DNA of 64,000 nucleotides from Selenomonadaceae bacterium (GTDB taxonomy: Bacteria; Bacillota; Negativicutes; Selenomonadales; Selenomonadaceae). Below are positions 45,998-54,393 of this stretch, one piece after another (position 1 is the stretch's first letter; each line of letters starts with the position of its first letter). The notes below the pieces were generated by a model. It saw only the letters and a list, made by a program, of their open reading frames with translations. It had not been told where the DNA came from and searched no databases. The position numbers and the translations under genes are program-made. The stretch covers positions 124,001 to 188,000 of the forward strand of contig JAUNIB010000001.1 of assembly GCA_030523645.1 (NCBI GenBank). The letters are read 5' to 3'.

Positions 45998-46369
45998 ATG
46001 AGCAACGCAGGAAAGATGTACAAGGTGGATATTATCACTCGACGGGAGAAGCTGGACGACCTGAAGGAAGCGCTGATAAGCATCGGTGTCACCGGCATGA
46101 CGGTTTCTGATGTTTACGGCTGCGGATTGACCTCCGGCCATACGGAGATTTATCGCGGCAACAGCGTGGAGGTCTCCCTGATGCCGAAGATAAAGGTGGA
46201 AACGGTAATCTATGAGACTCCGCTGGAGGAGCTGATAGCTACAGCAGAGAAAGCCTGCTATACCGGCCGCATCGGCGACGGAAAGATTTTCGTCTATGAG
46301 GTAGCGAGAGCCGTAAAGATTCGCACCGGTGAGCGTGACGGTGAGGCGATAGTGGACTATCACGAATAA
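45998..46369 (+). CDS. glnB: PII nitrogen regulatory protein 1
   Basis: 123 residues. PII signalling trimer that gates Amt channels in response to ATP/ADP and 2-oxoglutarate. T-loop region TSGHTEIYRGNSVEVSLMPK and C-terminal signature TGRIGDGKIFVYEVARAVKIRTGE are present. The usual Tyr51 uridylylation site is absent (YRGNSVEV), so control would be by ligands only. 94-96% identical at the protein level to the second copy at 47822. Confidence 0.94.
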   Translation: MSNAGKMYKVDIITRREKLDDLKEALISIGVTGMTVSDVYGCGLTSGHTEIYRGNSVEVSLMPKIKVETVIYETPLEELIATAEKACYTGRIGDGKIFVYEVARAVKIRTGERDGEAIVDYHE

Positions 46370-46371
46370 AC

Positions 46372-46463
46372 GGATACAATTCCTCCTGAAAAAAGAGCAA
46401 CCATTGTTCTATAAAAAGAAAAAATAATTGTAGCTTTTGTCCGGTTACTAACATGGGTATAAT
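46372..46463 (+). promoter_or_regulatory. amt2 promoter with direct-repeat operator
   Basis: CATTGTTCT (46402-46410) and AATTGTAGC (46426-46434), 24 bp apart; TATAAT at 46458-46463, exactly 32 bp after the proximal start. An inverted half-site GGATACAATT lies at 46372-46381. Weaker repeat match than at tRNA-Pyl or mtmC, but identical geometry. The transcript would start near 46470 and lead into amt2. Confidence 0.65.
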
Positions 46464-46558
46464 CTCAACCATGGTAAATGCATTTATTAAGGACAACGGC
46501 GTCATTGGCAGCAGTCTGCTGTCAGTGGCGTCATTTTTTTTGACAGGGGGAGATAGCT

Positions 46559-47800
46559 ATGGACTATGTAGCAATGCTGACAAAAGAAAATGCTTATATG
46601 CTGAACTCAATTTGGGTTCTGTGTGCGGCGGTGTTTGTCTTCTTTATGCAGGCGGGATTCGCTTGCATGGAAAGTGGTTTTTCCCGGAGCAGGAACGCCT
46701 GCAACATCTGGCTGAAGAACTTATGTGATTTCTGTATCGGTGCACTTGTTTATTATGTTGTCGGTTTCGGTATCATGTACGGCGATGATTATCACGGATT
46801 GATAGGCATCAACGGTTTTATTGACCCGCTGGCTCAGAAGCTGCAGGTTTGGGAAGGACTCAATCTTTCCAAGGAAATTTTCCTGCTCTATCAGACCATG
46901 TTCTGTGCCACTACCGCGACGATTATTTCCGGCTCTGTAGCAGAGCGATTCAAGTTTAATTCTTATCTTGTGGTCAGTGCGGTGATGACCGGCCTTATTT
47001 ATCCGGTGGTTGGTCATTGGATTTGGGGCGGCGGCTGGTTGTCTGAACTGGGATTTTCTGATTTTGCCGGTTCCACAGCAGTCCATTTCGTCGGTGCCTG
47101 TGCAGCCTTCATGGGAGCCTATATGGTCGGTCCTCGTATCGGTAAGTACAGAGACGGTAAGCCTCGGGCCATTCCCGGACACAACATTCCCATGGGTATC
47201 CTCGGCGCACTTATTCTGTGGTTCGGCTGGTACGGCTTCAATCCCGGCTCCGAGCTTGCTCTCGATGAGACAACCTTCTACACCACTGTTACAACCACCC
47301 TTACCGCTGCCGCAGGCGGTATTGCCGGACTGGTCACAAGCTGGATAAGGTTTAAAAAGCCGGACCCCACGCTGGCGGCCAACGGTGCGCTGGCTGCACT
47401 GGTAGGAATCTGCACCGGTGTAGCAGAGGTAAGTCCTTTCGGGTCTATTGCCATCGGTCTGATTTGCGGCACGCTGATTTGCTTCACCTTGGAATTTGTT
47501 GACCACAAGCTTCACATTGATGACCCGGTAGGTGCCATTTCGCTTCATGGCGGCAGCGGTGCCGTAGGTACTCTGTTGGCAGCGCTCTTCAGCATGGAAA
47601 AAGGACTTTTCTACGGTCACGGCACTGACTTCCTAGTTTCCCAGCTCATCGGTGTCCTGTCCGTCACCGCATTCTGCGCTGTTACTACCTTTATCCTTTA
47701 CAAGGCGCTGGCGCTGACTGTTGGCATAAGGGTATCCGAGGAAGAAGAGCTTGCCGGTCTCGATGTTCAGGAGCACGGCATGAACGCTTACAACGGCTGA
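46559..47800 (+). CDS. amt: Amt/Mep/Rh ammonium (methylammonium) transporter 2
   Basis: 413 residues, GGGGGA ahead of the ATG. Signatures: FVFFMQAGFACMESGFSRSRNACNIWLKNLCDF, TTATIISGSVAERFKF, GFSDFAGSTAVHFVGACAAFMGAYMVGPR and ISLHGGSGAVGTLLAALF with the second pore His. Clearly a different Amt subfamily from amt1, so not a recent duplicate, although the PII genes after the two are nearly identical. Possible division of labour between ammonium and methylammonium. Confidence 0.94.
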   Translation: MDYVAMLTKENAYMLNSIWVLCAAVFVFFMQAGFACMESGFSRSRNACNIWLKNLCDFCIGALVYYVVGFGIMYGDDYHGLIGINGFIDPLAQKLQVWEGLNLSKEIFLLYQTMFCATTATIISGSVAERFKFNSYLVVSAVMTGLIYPVVGHWIWGGGWLSELGFSDFAGSTAVHFVGACAAFMGAYMVGPRIGKYRDGKPRAIPGHNIPMGILGALILWFGWYGFNPGSELALDETTFYTTVTTTLTAAAGGIAGLVTSWIRFKKPDPTLAANGALAALVGICTGVAEVSPFGSIAIGLICGTLICFTLEFVDHKLHIDDPVGAISLHGGSGAVGTLLAALFSMEKGLFYGHGTDFLVSQLIGVLSVTAFCAVTTFILYKALALTVGIRVSEEEELAGLDVQEHGMNAYNG

Positions 47801-47821
47801 GATTAAAGGGGGAATATGGAT

Positions 47822-48193
47822 ATGTCAAATGCAGGAAAAATGTATAGAGTTGATATTATTACCCGGCGGGAAAAGCTGGATGATCTGAAGGAGGCCCTGA
47901 TAGGCATCGGCGTTACCGGAATGACGGTTTCGGATGTATACGGCTGCGGCCTGACCTCCGGTCACACGGAGATTTATCGCGGTAACAGCGTGGAGGTTTC
48001 GCTGGTGCCAAAGATAAAGGTGGAAACAGTAATCTATGAGACTCCGCTGGAGAAGCTGATAGAAACCGCTGAGAAAGCCTGCTGCACCGGACGAATCGGC
48101 GACGGCAAGATATTTGTCTATGAGGTGGCCAGGGCAGTGAAAATCCGCACAGGAGAGCGGGATGGCGAGGCTATTGTGGATTATCACGAATAA
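47822..48193 (+). CDS. glnB: PII nitrogen regulatory protein 2
   Basis: 123 residues from ATG 47822 (GGGGGA at the right distance; the ATG at 47816 is too close). Differs from copy 1 at about six residues (for example K9R, S28G, M62V, A81E, Y88C), while the DNA differs at many silent sites. T-loop lacks Tyr51 as in copy 1. Follows amt2 and ends 42 bp before the repeats of the tRNA-Pyl promoter. Confidence 0.94.
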   Translation: MSNAGKMYRVDIITRREKLDDLKEALIGIGVTGMTVSDVYGCGLTSGHTEIYRGNSVEVSLVPKIKVETVIYETPLEKLIETAEKACCTGRIGDGKIFVYEVARAVKIRTGERDGEAIVDYHE

Positions 48194-48213
48194 ACGCAGC
48201 GGAGAGGCGTTAA

Positions 48214-48296
48214 AATTGTCACTTTGAGGATACAAAATTGTACCCCTCACATAACAGAAAATTGTACCTTGCAATTATGGCAATGGCTGATATAAT
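48214..48296 (+). promoter_or_regulatory. tRNA-Pyl promoter with direct-repeat operator
   Basis: AATTGTACC at 48236-48244 and at 48260-48268, perfect copies 24 bp apart; TATAAT at 48291-48296 (31 bp after the proximal start). TTGCAA (48269-48274) serves as -35 with a 16-bp spacer. A third partial copy AATTGTCAC begins at 48214. The inverted GGATACAA (48228) abuts the distal copy. Confidence 0.8.
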
Positions 48297-48324
48297 AAAG
48301 CTATCAGTTACCAATCCCATACAT

Positions 48325-48393
48325 GGAGGATAGATCGTAGTGATCATAAGGTCTCTAAAACCTTACAGGCGGGTGCGACTCCCGCATTCTTCG
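48325..48393 (+). tRNA. pylT: tRNA-Pyl (anticodon CUA, amber suppressor)
   Basis: Full cloverleaf drawn by eye. Acceptor GGAGGAT pairs with ATTCTTC (48386-48392, two G-U pairs), one base (A) before the D-stem, D-stem GATC/GATC with a 5-nt loop, 6-bp anticodon stem TAAGGT/ACCTTA with loop CTCTAAA and anticodon CTA at 48355-48357, 3-nt variable loop, T-stem GCGGG/CCCGC with loop TGCGACT. The single base between acceptor and D-stem, the short D-loop, long anticodon stem and non-TTC T-loop are the hallmarks of pyrrolysine tRNA. Discriminator G; CCA is not encoded (GCAA follows). Confidence 0.95.
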
Positions 48394-48405
48394 CAAGTTA
48401 CAAAA

Positions 48406-48450
48406 ACCAAAGGCGTTTTTTGAAAAATTTCGCCTTTGGTTTTTTTATTT
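48406..48450 (+). terminator. Terminator between tRNA-Pyl and the pyl operon
   Basis: ACCAAAGGCG (48406-48415) / CGCCTTTGGT (48431-48440) and a long T-run. It should separate the tRNA transcript from the next gene unless read-through occurs; no clear separate promoter for 48473 was found. Confidence 0.85.
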
Positions 48451-48472
48451 TACTCTTGAAAGAGGTCAATAT

Positions 48473-49237
48473 ATGACAGAAGAAGTTTTACGGGTAAATG
48501 TTGAAGAGTTGTACGAGAGTGCCGCTGCCTACCTGGATATTATTTGCGGATTGCAGCGAAAGGGAAAGATGGCGGCCAGAAGCCGGCAGCTGGCAGAAGA
48601 AATAAAAAATGAATTGTTCAATGGAACTCAGCTTGAGGTGCTGATGCAGCGCTTCGGCAGAGATGAGATAGAGCCGGAAGGATTCAATTTTGCCGGACAA
48701 CGTATTGCCTGCAGCTCATTGAAGACAGTCAGCCGTCAGCATATTCTGGCCGGCTATGCCGTCCTCCTGCGTTCGCCGATGCCGGATATATCTCAGCTGC
48801 CAGTCAGCAAAATGTATCTGGCCGACTCATGGGAAACAAGCCTTGTTGATGCCGGCAGGGACTATCTGAGGCCCTGGCTGCTGGAGAGAGAGACAGAAAG
48901 GCTTGGGCAGGAGCTTTACATTTCCGATACGCTGGCTCCTGGAATGGCGGGTATGCCTTCAGACTGCATCAGAAGCTTCTTCGGTTTTATGGACGGTTCC
49001 CGGGTAGGGGTCAGCCTGACCAGGAGCGGCATGATGAATCCGGTAAAGAGCTTTGTCGGTATCTATCTTCTGCTGGACAGGCAGGAGGTAATCAGAACCG
49101 CCAACTGCGGAGAATGTGCCTCTCAGGGTAAAACCTGCGCCTATTGCAAGGATTTTGCTCAGCGTCATTTCGGCGGAGATTTTGAGCCGGAGCTGCAGCG
49201 GGCAGACAAGACGCTGTTGGGCCAATGGCGGTCATAA
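48473..49237 (+). CDS. Corrinoid methyltransferase-associated protein, methionine-synthase activation-domain-like
   Basis: 254 residues. The segment DTLAPGMAGMPSDCIRSFFGFM ... RVGVSLTRSGMMNPVKSFVGIYLLL matches the SAM-binding activation domain of B12-dependent methionine synthase. C-terminal Cys-rich tail NCGECASQGKTCAYC could bind a metal or FeS cluster. Proteins of this type accompany corrinoid methyltransferases and their ferredoxin-type activators; a role in reactivating MtmC is inferred. AGAGGT precedes the ATG. First gene of the pyl operon, 13 bp before the RACo-like gene. Confidence 0.75.
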   Translation: MTEEVLRVNVEELYESAAAYLDIICGLQRKGKMAARSRQLAEEIKNELFNGTQLEVLMQRFGRDEIEPEGFNFAGQRIACSSLKTVSRQHILAGYAVLLRSPMPDISQLPVSKMYLADSWETSLVDAGRDYLRPWLLERETERLGQELYISDTLAPGMAGMPSDCIRSFFGFMDGSRVGVSLTRSGMMNPVKSFVGIYLLLDRQEVIRTANCGECASQGKTCAYCKDFAQRHFGGDFEPELQRADKTLLGQWRS

Positions 49238-49249
49238 GGAGTCAAATAT

Positions 49250-50959
49250 ATGATTACGGTAAATTTTGTACAGGAAAATAAGAAAATAGAAGCAAGACCG
49301 GGTATCAGCATTGCGGCATTGGCCCGGCGAGCAGGCGTATTCATGGAGACTCCCTGCGGAGGCGGCGGTACCTGCGGCAAGTGCAAGGTCAAGGTAGTAA
49401 GCCGGGTAGGACAGCCTAAGACGGCGCCTGTTTATGAGCGAGGCAAGTCCACGCTGCGAGGTGGCGCCTGGTCGCTGGACAGCTTTTCTGCCGCAGTTCA
49501 GGGCGGTGTCGTGCTGGCCTGTCAGACGAGAGTTTACGGTGATATAGATGTTTATACTTCTGTGGATACCGAGGCCAACAAGACAATGCAGATTCTCAAT
49601 GAGGGTACGGAGCTTGGACTGACACTGAAGAACGCCTACAGCAAGATTTACCGGCAGGAAAGCGATGTGACCGAGGTGCAGGCAGACGGGAAAGCTGTCT
49701 GTGAGGAAAGAGGTGATACCGCCGATCAGAACTACGGCGTGACAATAGATATCGGTACGACAACTCTGGTGGCGGCACTGCTTGATATGACCACCGGTCG
49801 GGAAATTACCACCGCCTCCGCTCTCAATCCCCAGTGCGCTTATGCGCAGGATGTAGTCAGCCGCATCAACTATGCGGCAAATAATGATGGCGGTCTGGAG
49901 CTTCTATATACCGCAGTTCGGGATGAGTTTAACCGGCTGATTGGAGAGCTGTGCAGGGAGACTGGAATAAGCCGGCAGCATATTTATGAGGTCTCCTATG
50001 CCGGCAATACCACCATGCTGCATCTGGCTACAAATACTGATCCGTACTCATTGGGACGGTACCCGTACACTCCGGCAATTACCGGCGGAAATACGATTCC
50101 TGCGGCAGAGGCCGGACTTGATATATCTCCTGCCGGCCGCGTTTACCTGCCGCCGGTTATTTCAGCCTATGTAGGGCCGGATATTACGGCAGGTGTGCTG
50201 TCATCGGGACTTTATCAGGCAAAGAAAAAAATATTGTTCCTCGATATCGGTACAAACGGAGAGATGGTTCTGGCGGCGGATGGGAAAATGACTGCCTGCT
50301 CCACAGCAGCCGGCCCGGCCTTTGAAGGAATGAACATTACTTTCGGTATGCGGGCAGGAAACGGAGCCATAGAATATTTTTCTTTAAATGATGATAAGGT
50401 CGAGCTGCGGACCATTGGCGGCAAAGCACCGAAAGGAATCTGCGGCAGCGGACTGTTTGACATTGCCGGCGAGCTGGTTAAGGCCGGAATAATCGAGAAG
50501 AGCGGCCGCCTGCAGAAAAAGGAAAAATGTACCTCGGCACTGGCGGAGCGTCTGACAAAATACGAAGGAAAAAGTGCCTTTATGGTCGCAGAGGGAGTCT
50601 ATTTGACTCAGGCCGATATTCGGCAGATTCAGCTGGCAAAGTCAGCTATCCGGGCCGGTATAGAGGCCATGCTTGGACTGAATGAGCTGCGGACTGATGA
50701 CCTGGATGAGGTTTATATTGCCGGAAGCTTTGGTTATCATCTTCGTCCGCAGAGTCTGGTGAACATAGGAATAATTCCGCCGGAGCTGCAGGAGAAAATA
50801 AAATTTGTGGGCAATACTTCAAAGACCGGCGGAAATGCCTTCCTCATAAACACGGATACCCGAAACTTGATGAAGGAGCGGGTACAGCAGATACAGTCAC
50901 TTGAGCTTTCGGATTACCCCGGTTTTGAGGCCCTGTTTGTAGAGAAAATGAGTTTCTGA
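49250..50959 (+). CDS. RACo-type reductive activator of corrinoid proteins (2Fe-2S ferredoxin + ASKHA ATPase)
   Basis: 569 residues. N-terminal 2Fe-2S ferredoxin domain: Cys36, Cys42, Cys45 in ETPCGGGGTCGKC and Cys91 in GGVVLACQTRV. A linker, then the ASKHA (DUF4445) ATPase: GVTIDIGTTTLVAALLDMTTG phosphate 1, SYAGNTTMLHLAT, KILFLDIGTNGEMVLAADGKMTACSTAAGPAFEG phosphate 2, GICGSGLFDIAGELV and VYIAGSFGYHL. Members use ATP to reduce Co(II) of inactive corrinoid protein, the bacterial counterpart of RamA. Its target here is almost certainly MtmC. Stop lies 18 bp before pylB. Confidence 0.9.
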   Translation: MITVNFVQENKKIEARPGISIAALARRAGVFMETPCGGGGTCGKCKVKVVSRVGQPKTAPVYERGKSTLRGGAWSLDSFSAAVQGGVVLACQTRVYGDIDVYTSVDTEANKTMQILNEGTELGLTLKNAYSKIYRQESDVTEVQADGKAVCEERGDTADQNYGVTIDIGTTTLVAALLDMTTGREITTASALNPQCAYAQDVVSRINYAANNDGGLELLYTAVRDEFNRLIGELCRETGISRQHIYEVSYAGNTTMLHLATNTDPYSLGRYPYTPAITGGNTIPAAEAGLDISPAGRVYLPPVISAYVGPDITAGVLSSGLYQAKKKILFLDIGTNGEMVLAADGKMTACSTAAGPAFEGMNITFGMRAGNGAIEYFSLNDDKVELRTIGGKAPKGICGSGLFDIAGELVKAGIIEKSGRLQKKEKCTSALAERLTKYEGKSAFMVAEGVYLTQADIRQIQLAKSAIRAGIEAMLGLNELRTDDLDEVYIAGSFGYHLRPQSLVNIGIIPPELQEKIKFVGNTSKTGGNAFLINTDTRNLMKERVQQIQSLELSDYPGFEALFVEKMSF

Positions 50960-50977
50960 CGGGATGAGGGAATGAAA

Positions 50978-52066
50978 ATGAATGAGCTGAGCAATATACT
51001 GAGCCGGGCAGAGGCGGGAAATGCACTCACCGATGAAGAATTGGGTCTGCTTTTGGAGCTGACGGACGAAGGAGAGCGGGAGCTGCTTTTTCAGGCAGCC
51101 CGTCGCCTCCGTGAGAAGAATTTCGGGCAAAAGGTTTTTCTCTACGGCTTTGTTTATTTTTCAACATACTGCCGCAATAAATGCCGGTTTTGTTATTATC
51201 GCTGTGCCAACGGGCAAAGTCCCCGCTATCGGAAGAGTTTGCCGGAGATTTTGGAAATCGGAACGGCACTGAAGGAGTCGGGCATTCATCTCCTTGATTT
51301 GACGATGGGTGAAGACCCCTTGTATCTGTCAAATGGAGATGAGGGGCATGAAAGACTGATAGAGATATTCCGGGAAGTAAAAAAGGCGACTAATCTGCCG
51401 CTGATGGCATCGCCGGGTGTAGTACCGGATGATGTGGTGCTGAAGCTGAAGGAGGCAGGAGCAGACTGGTACGCACTCTATCAGGAGACACATTCCCGTA
51501 CTCTGTATGATACTTTGCGGACGGAACAGCCTTATGAAGACCGCTGGCACGCCAAGTGCTTTGCCCGGGATAACGGGATGCTGATAGAAGAGGGACTGCT
51601 GACGGGGATAGGGGACAGCACGGCTGACCGGGTTTATTCTCTGAGGGAAATGCAGAAGCTGGGTGCTTCTCAGGTACGCACCATGACCTTTGTGCCGCAG
51701 GCGGGTACGCCGCTTGGCAGCCTGATTCCTCAGGGCAGTACCCGGGAGGTAAATCTTATTGCGGTACTTCGGCTTCTTTTCCCCGATGCTCTTATTCCGG
51801 CTTCTCTCGATGTAGAAGGAGCAGGCGGCCTGAAGGCGCGGATGCAGGCAGGGGCTAATGTCGTAACTTCTATAATCCCCCCTCAGGCCGGATTGGCGGG
51901 AGTCGCTCAGGCGGAGCAGGATATCGCTGACGGCGGACGCACGGTGGCAGGAGTGAAGCCTCTGCTTGAAGAGGTGGGTCTGGAGCCGGCGTCGGCAGGA
52001 GAATACGCCGATTGGATAGCTCGCAGGAAGGCACTCATGATGGAAAGGGGGAGCGGGAGTCTATGA
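50978..52066 (+). CDS. pylB: 3-methylornithine synthase PylB
   Basis: 362 residues from ATG 50978, favoured because GAGGG (50966-50970) is 7 nt away; the ATG at 50972 is too close. Radical SAM enzyme that rearranges lysine to (3R)-3-methyl-D-ornithine, the first step of pyrrolysine synthesis. CxxxCxxC cluster in YFSTYCRNKCRFCYYRCANG (Cys65, 69, 72), then a TIM barrel: LLDLTMGEDPLY, DWYALYQETHSRTLYDTLR, VRTMTFVPQAGTPL, ASLDVEGAGGLKARMQAGANVVTSIIPP. The biotin-synthase-like family includes BioB, but the neighbours settle it. Overlaps pylC by 4 bp. Confidence 0.95.
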   Translation: MNELSNILSRAEAGNALTDEELGLLLELTDEGERELLFQAARRLREKNFGQKVFLYGFVYFSTYCRNKCRFCYYRCANGQSPRYRKSLPEILEIGTALKESGIHLLDLTMGEDPLYLSNGDEGHERLIEIFREVKKATNLPLMASPGVVPDDVVLKLKEAGADWYALYQETHSRTLYDTLRTEQPYEDRWHAKCFARDNGMLIEEGLLTGIGDSTADRVYSLREMQKLGASQVRTMTFVPQAGTPLGSLIPQGSTREVNLIAVLRLLFPDALIPASLDVEGAGGLKARMQAGANVVTSIIPPQAGLAGVAQAEQDIADGGRTVAGVKPLLEEVGLEPASAGEYADWIARRKALMMERGSGSL

Positions 52067-53223
52067 AAAAAGTATTGGTTTTGGGCGGAAAGCTGCAGGG
52101 TGTGGAAGCGGCTTACCTTATGAAGAAGGCTGGCTGGCATGTGACGATAGCTGACCGCAATGCCCGCTGTCCGGCAGCTCAGCTGGGAGATGCCTTCCTG
52201 CAGATGAATTTTATGGAGGATGACAGGCTGGAGACCGCGATGAAAGAGGCAGATTTCATCATTCCGGCCCTTGAAAAGCTCTATGTGCTTGAGCGAATAG
52301 CGAAGGCTGCGGAGGAATGCAAGGTTCCAATCATGTTCAATCTGGATTCCTTCCGGATATCTCATTCCAAGCTGCGTTCGGACAGGCTCTTTGCGAAGAT
52401 TGGGGTACCGGCTCCGAAGCCGTGGCCGGAATGCGGACTGCCGGTAATCATAAAGCCTTCGGGCCGAAGCGGCAGCGAAGGCGTGCGCCTTATGAGCACG
52501 GAGGAAGAACTGCAGAAATGGAAGCAGGCGGCCCTTACCAGAGCCGATTGGGTGGTACAGGAATATCTGAGCGGCCCGTCCTATTCCATCGAAATAATCG
52601 CCAAGAAGGGCGAGATGAAAACCTTTCAGGTGACAGAGCTGGAAATGGACCGCCGTCACGACTGTAAGCGAGTCCTCTGTCCCAGCCTGCTGCCTCGGGA
52701 AAAGGAACTGGAATTTACAGAGATTGCCGGTCAGCTGGCCGCTGCTGTGGAGCTGGACGGAATCATGGATGTAGAAGTAATTCTGAACAAAAATCAGCTG
52801 AAGGTATTGGAGATAGACGCCCGACTTCCCAGTCAGACACTTACCGCCGTGTACAACTCAACCGGAGTGAATGCACCTGCTGTTTATGCCGATGGCCTGC
52901 CGCCGGGAGAAATGGCCATGTTCACGCAGTCTGAAGGAGTGGGCGTGATTTATGAGCATATCGAGGTTCGGGGCCGTCGCCTGCGTACTGCCGGTGAGCA
53001 TATTATGGGCGGTCACGGCCCCCTGAGCCTGGTAGAAAATTTCTTCGGTGCCGATGAGGCTATCACCAATTACAAGCCGGGGAAGAACAGCTGGGTAGCA
53101 ACCCTGATAATGAAGGATACAGACCGGAAGGCCGTCTGGGCAAAGCATGAGCGGGTAATAAAGAACATCATGGAAGCAAACGGCTTGTGGGACTATGATG
53201 ATTACGGACTGGAGGAGATGTGA
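52063..53223 (+). CDS. pylC: 3-methylornithine--L-lysine ligase PylC
   Basis: 386 residues from ATG 52063, 4-bp overlap with pylB (ATGA) and GGGGGAGCGGGAG upstream. ATP-grasp amide ligase joining 3-methylornithine to the epsilon-amine of lysine. N-terminal Rossmann-like VLVLGGKLQGVEAAYLMKKAGW, FNLDSFRISHSKLRSDRLFAKIGVPAPKPWP, ATP-binding IKPSGRSGSEGVRLMS, VQEYLSGPSYSIEII, and metal-binding VEVILNKNQLKVLEIDARLPSQ. Ends just before pylD. Confidence 0.95.
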   Translation: MKKVLVLGGKLQGVEAAYLMKKAGWHVTIADRNARCPAAQLGDAFLQMNFMEDDRLETAMKEADFIIPALEKLYVLERIAKAAEECKVPIMFNLDSFRISHSKLRSDRLFAKIGVPAPKPWPECGLPVIIKPSGRSGSEGVRLMSTEEELQKWKQAALTRADWVVQEYLSGPSYSIEIIAKKGEMKTFQVTELEMDRRHDCKRVLCPSLLPREKELEFTEIAGQLAAAVELDGIMDVEVILNKNQLKVLEIDARLPSQTLTAVYNSTGVNAPAVYADGLPPGEMAMFTQSEGVGVIYEHIEVRGRRLRTAGEHIMGGHGPLSLVENFFGADEAITNYKPGKNSWVATLIMKDTDRKAVWAKHERVIKNIMEANGLWDYDDYGLEEM

Positions 53224-53225
53224 TC

Positions 53226-54062
53226 ATGAGCAGACTGACACCGCAGGATATAGAGCATGTAAAGGCAATGCTGAAAAAGCATGATGAGGAGTTGAGAGCT
53301 CAGACCGGCACGGGATTGCTGGGTATCGCAGCCGAAGCGGCAGGACTCTCTGAGAGCCAGCTTGCAGCGATGGTAGCGGAGACTCGTATAGGAGTGGTTC
53401 CGCTTACTACCGGATTGGGAATTATAAGCGGCTTCAGTGACACGGTACAGGCGATTCTGTCTTTTGTCGGAGCGGACGCTTTTGTCACCGCAGCCACTGA
53501 TGTAGCCGGCATAAATGAAGCCATGGCCGCCGGTGTAAAGCAGATATTTATGGCCGATGACCTTACCTGCAGCCTGATGGATTTGCAGACCCGCTGCACC
53601 GCCGACAACGGAATCGCTACCGGACGCGGCTTCGGGGCAGCACTGGCATTGGCGGCTAAGGATATAAAGGGGAAAAAGGTGGTTGTACTGGGTGCCGGGC
53701 CGGTCGGCCGGTCGGCTGTCTATTTCTTCCTCAGCAAGGGAGCCGAGGTGGTTCTCTACGATAAAAATCCGGTCTGCCTCGCCCGGATGAAGGATGTGCC
53801 GGGGGTGACACTGGCCGCTGACGGCAGCGAAGCACTGGCTGCCGGGAATCTGTACTTTGAGGCAACTACTGCCCGGGATACCATAACTATGGCAGACATG
53901 AGCGAGGATACCATTGCTTCGGCACCGGGGATTCCGCTTGGCATTAGCGATGATGCAATGAAAAAATACGGGCAGCAGGTCATTCAGGATCCGCTGGAGC
54001 TTGGCGTAGCGTCAATGCTTTCCTGCCTTTTGGCAAAGGCGGCAGGCAAAGCCCTGAAATGA
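53226..54062 (+). CDS. pylD: Pyrrolysine synthase PylD
   Basis: 278 residues from ATG 53226 with GGAGGAG upstream (a GTG at 53220 overlaps pylC but is less well placed). NAD-dependent dehydrogenase that oxidises the ornithine end of the dipeptide, after which it cyclises to pyrrolysine. Rossmann motif KKVVVLGAGPVGRSAVYFFLSKGAEVVLYDKNP, N-terminal LTPQDIEHVKAMLKKHDEELRAQTG, and VPLTTGLGIISGFSDTVQAI. Followed by pylSn after 10 bp. Confidence 0.95.
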   Translation: MSRLTPQDIEHVKAMLKKHDEELRAQTGTGLLGIAAEAAGLSESQLAAMVAETRIGVVPLTTGLGIISGFSDTVQAILSFVGADAFVTAATDVAGINEAMAAGVKQIFMADDLTCSLMDLQTRCTADNGIATGRGFGAALALAAKDIKGKKVVVLGAGPVGRSAVYFFLSKGAEVVLYDKNPVCLARMKDVPGVTLAADGSEALAAGNLYFEATTARDTITMADMSEDTIASAPGIPLGISDDAMKKYGQQVIQDPLELGVASMLSCLLAKAAGKALK

Positions 54063-54072
54063 GGTGTTGGCT

Positions 54073-54393
54073 GTGTCTGAACAAAAGAAGCGGTATGTCT
54101 ATAAAAAGCAGGATTTGTTTCAGCTAATTGACAAAATTAAGCTCTGGCCGGCTCGTTCGGGACTGCTCCACGGAGTCAAAAGTATCGAATACCGGGGAGA
54201 ATCCATGATTATCACGACTCATTGCGGCGAAAGCTTCGTCCAGTGGGATTCCCGCCACAGCAGGAGCGCCCGTTGGCTGCGAAACCGCTGGTGTAAATGC
54301 CCCTGTCCCAGGTGCAAGGTGCCGGACTGGAAGCTGGAAAAATATTCCCACACAGTATTTTCCGATAGCAGGAGGTACGCAAATGGAAAATGA
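54073..54393 (+). CDS. pylSn: Pyrrolysyl-tRNA synthetase N-terminal subunit PylSn
   Basis: 106 residues from GTG 54073 (GAGG 54061-54064, 8 nt ahead). tRNA-Pyl-binding domain, a separate gene in bacteria and fused in methanogens. Zinc-binding cluster WCKCPCPRCKVPDW and Arg-rich DSRHSRSARWLRNRWC are visible. It overlaps pylSc by 11 bp, indicating coupled synthesis of the two subunits. Confidence 0.92.
   Translation: MSEQKKRYVYKKQDLFQLIDKIKLWPARSGLLHGVKSIEYRGESMIITTHCGESFVQWDSRHSRSARWLRNRWCKCPCPRCKVPDWKLEKYSHTVFSDSRRYANGK

Noticed and set aside
50978-52066. Biotin synthase BioB
   Set aside because: Radical SAM cluster motif is shared, but the gene lies in pylBCD order and bioDA are located elsewhere without it.
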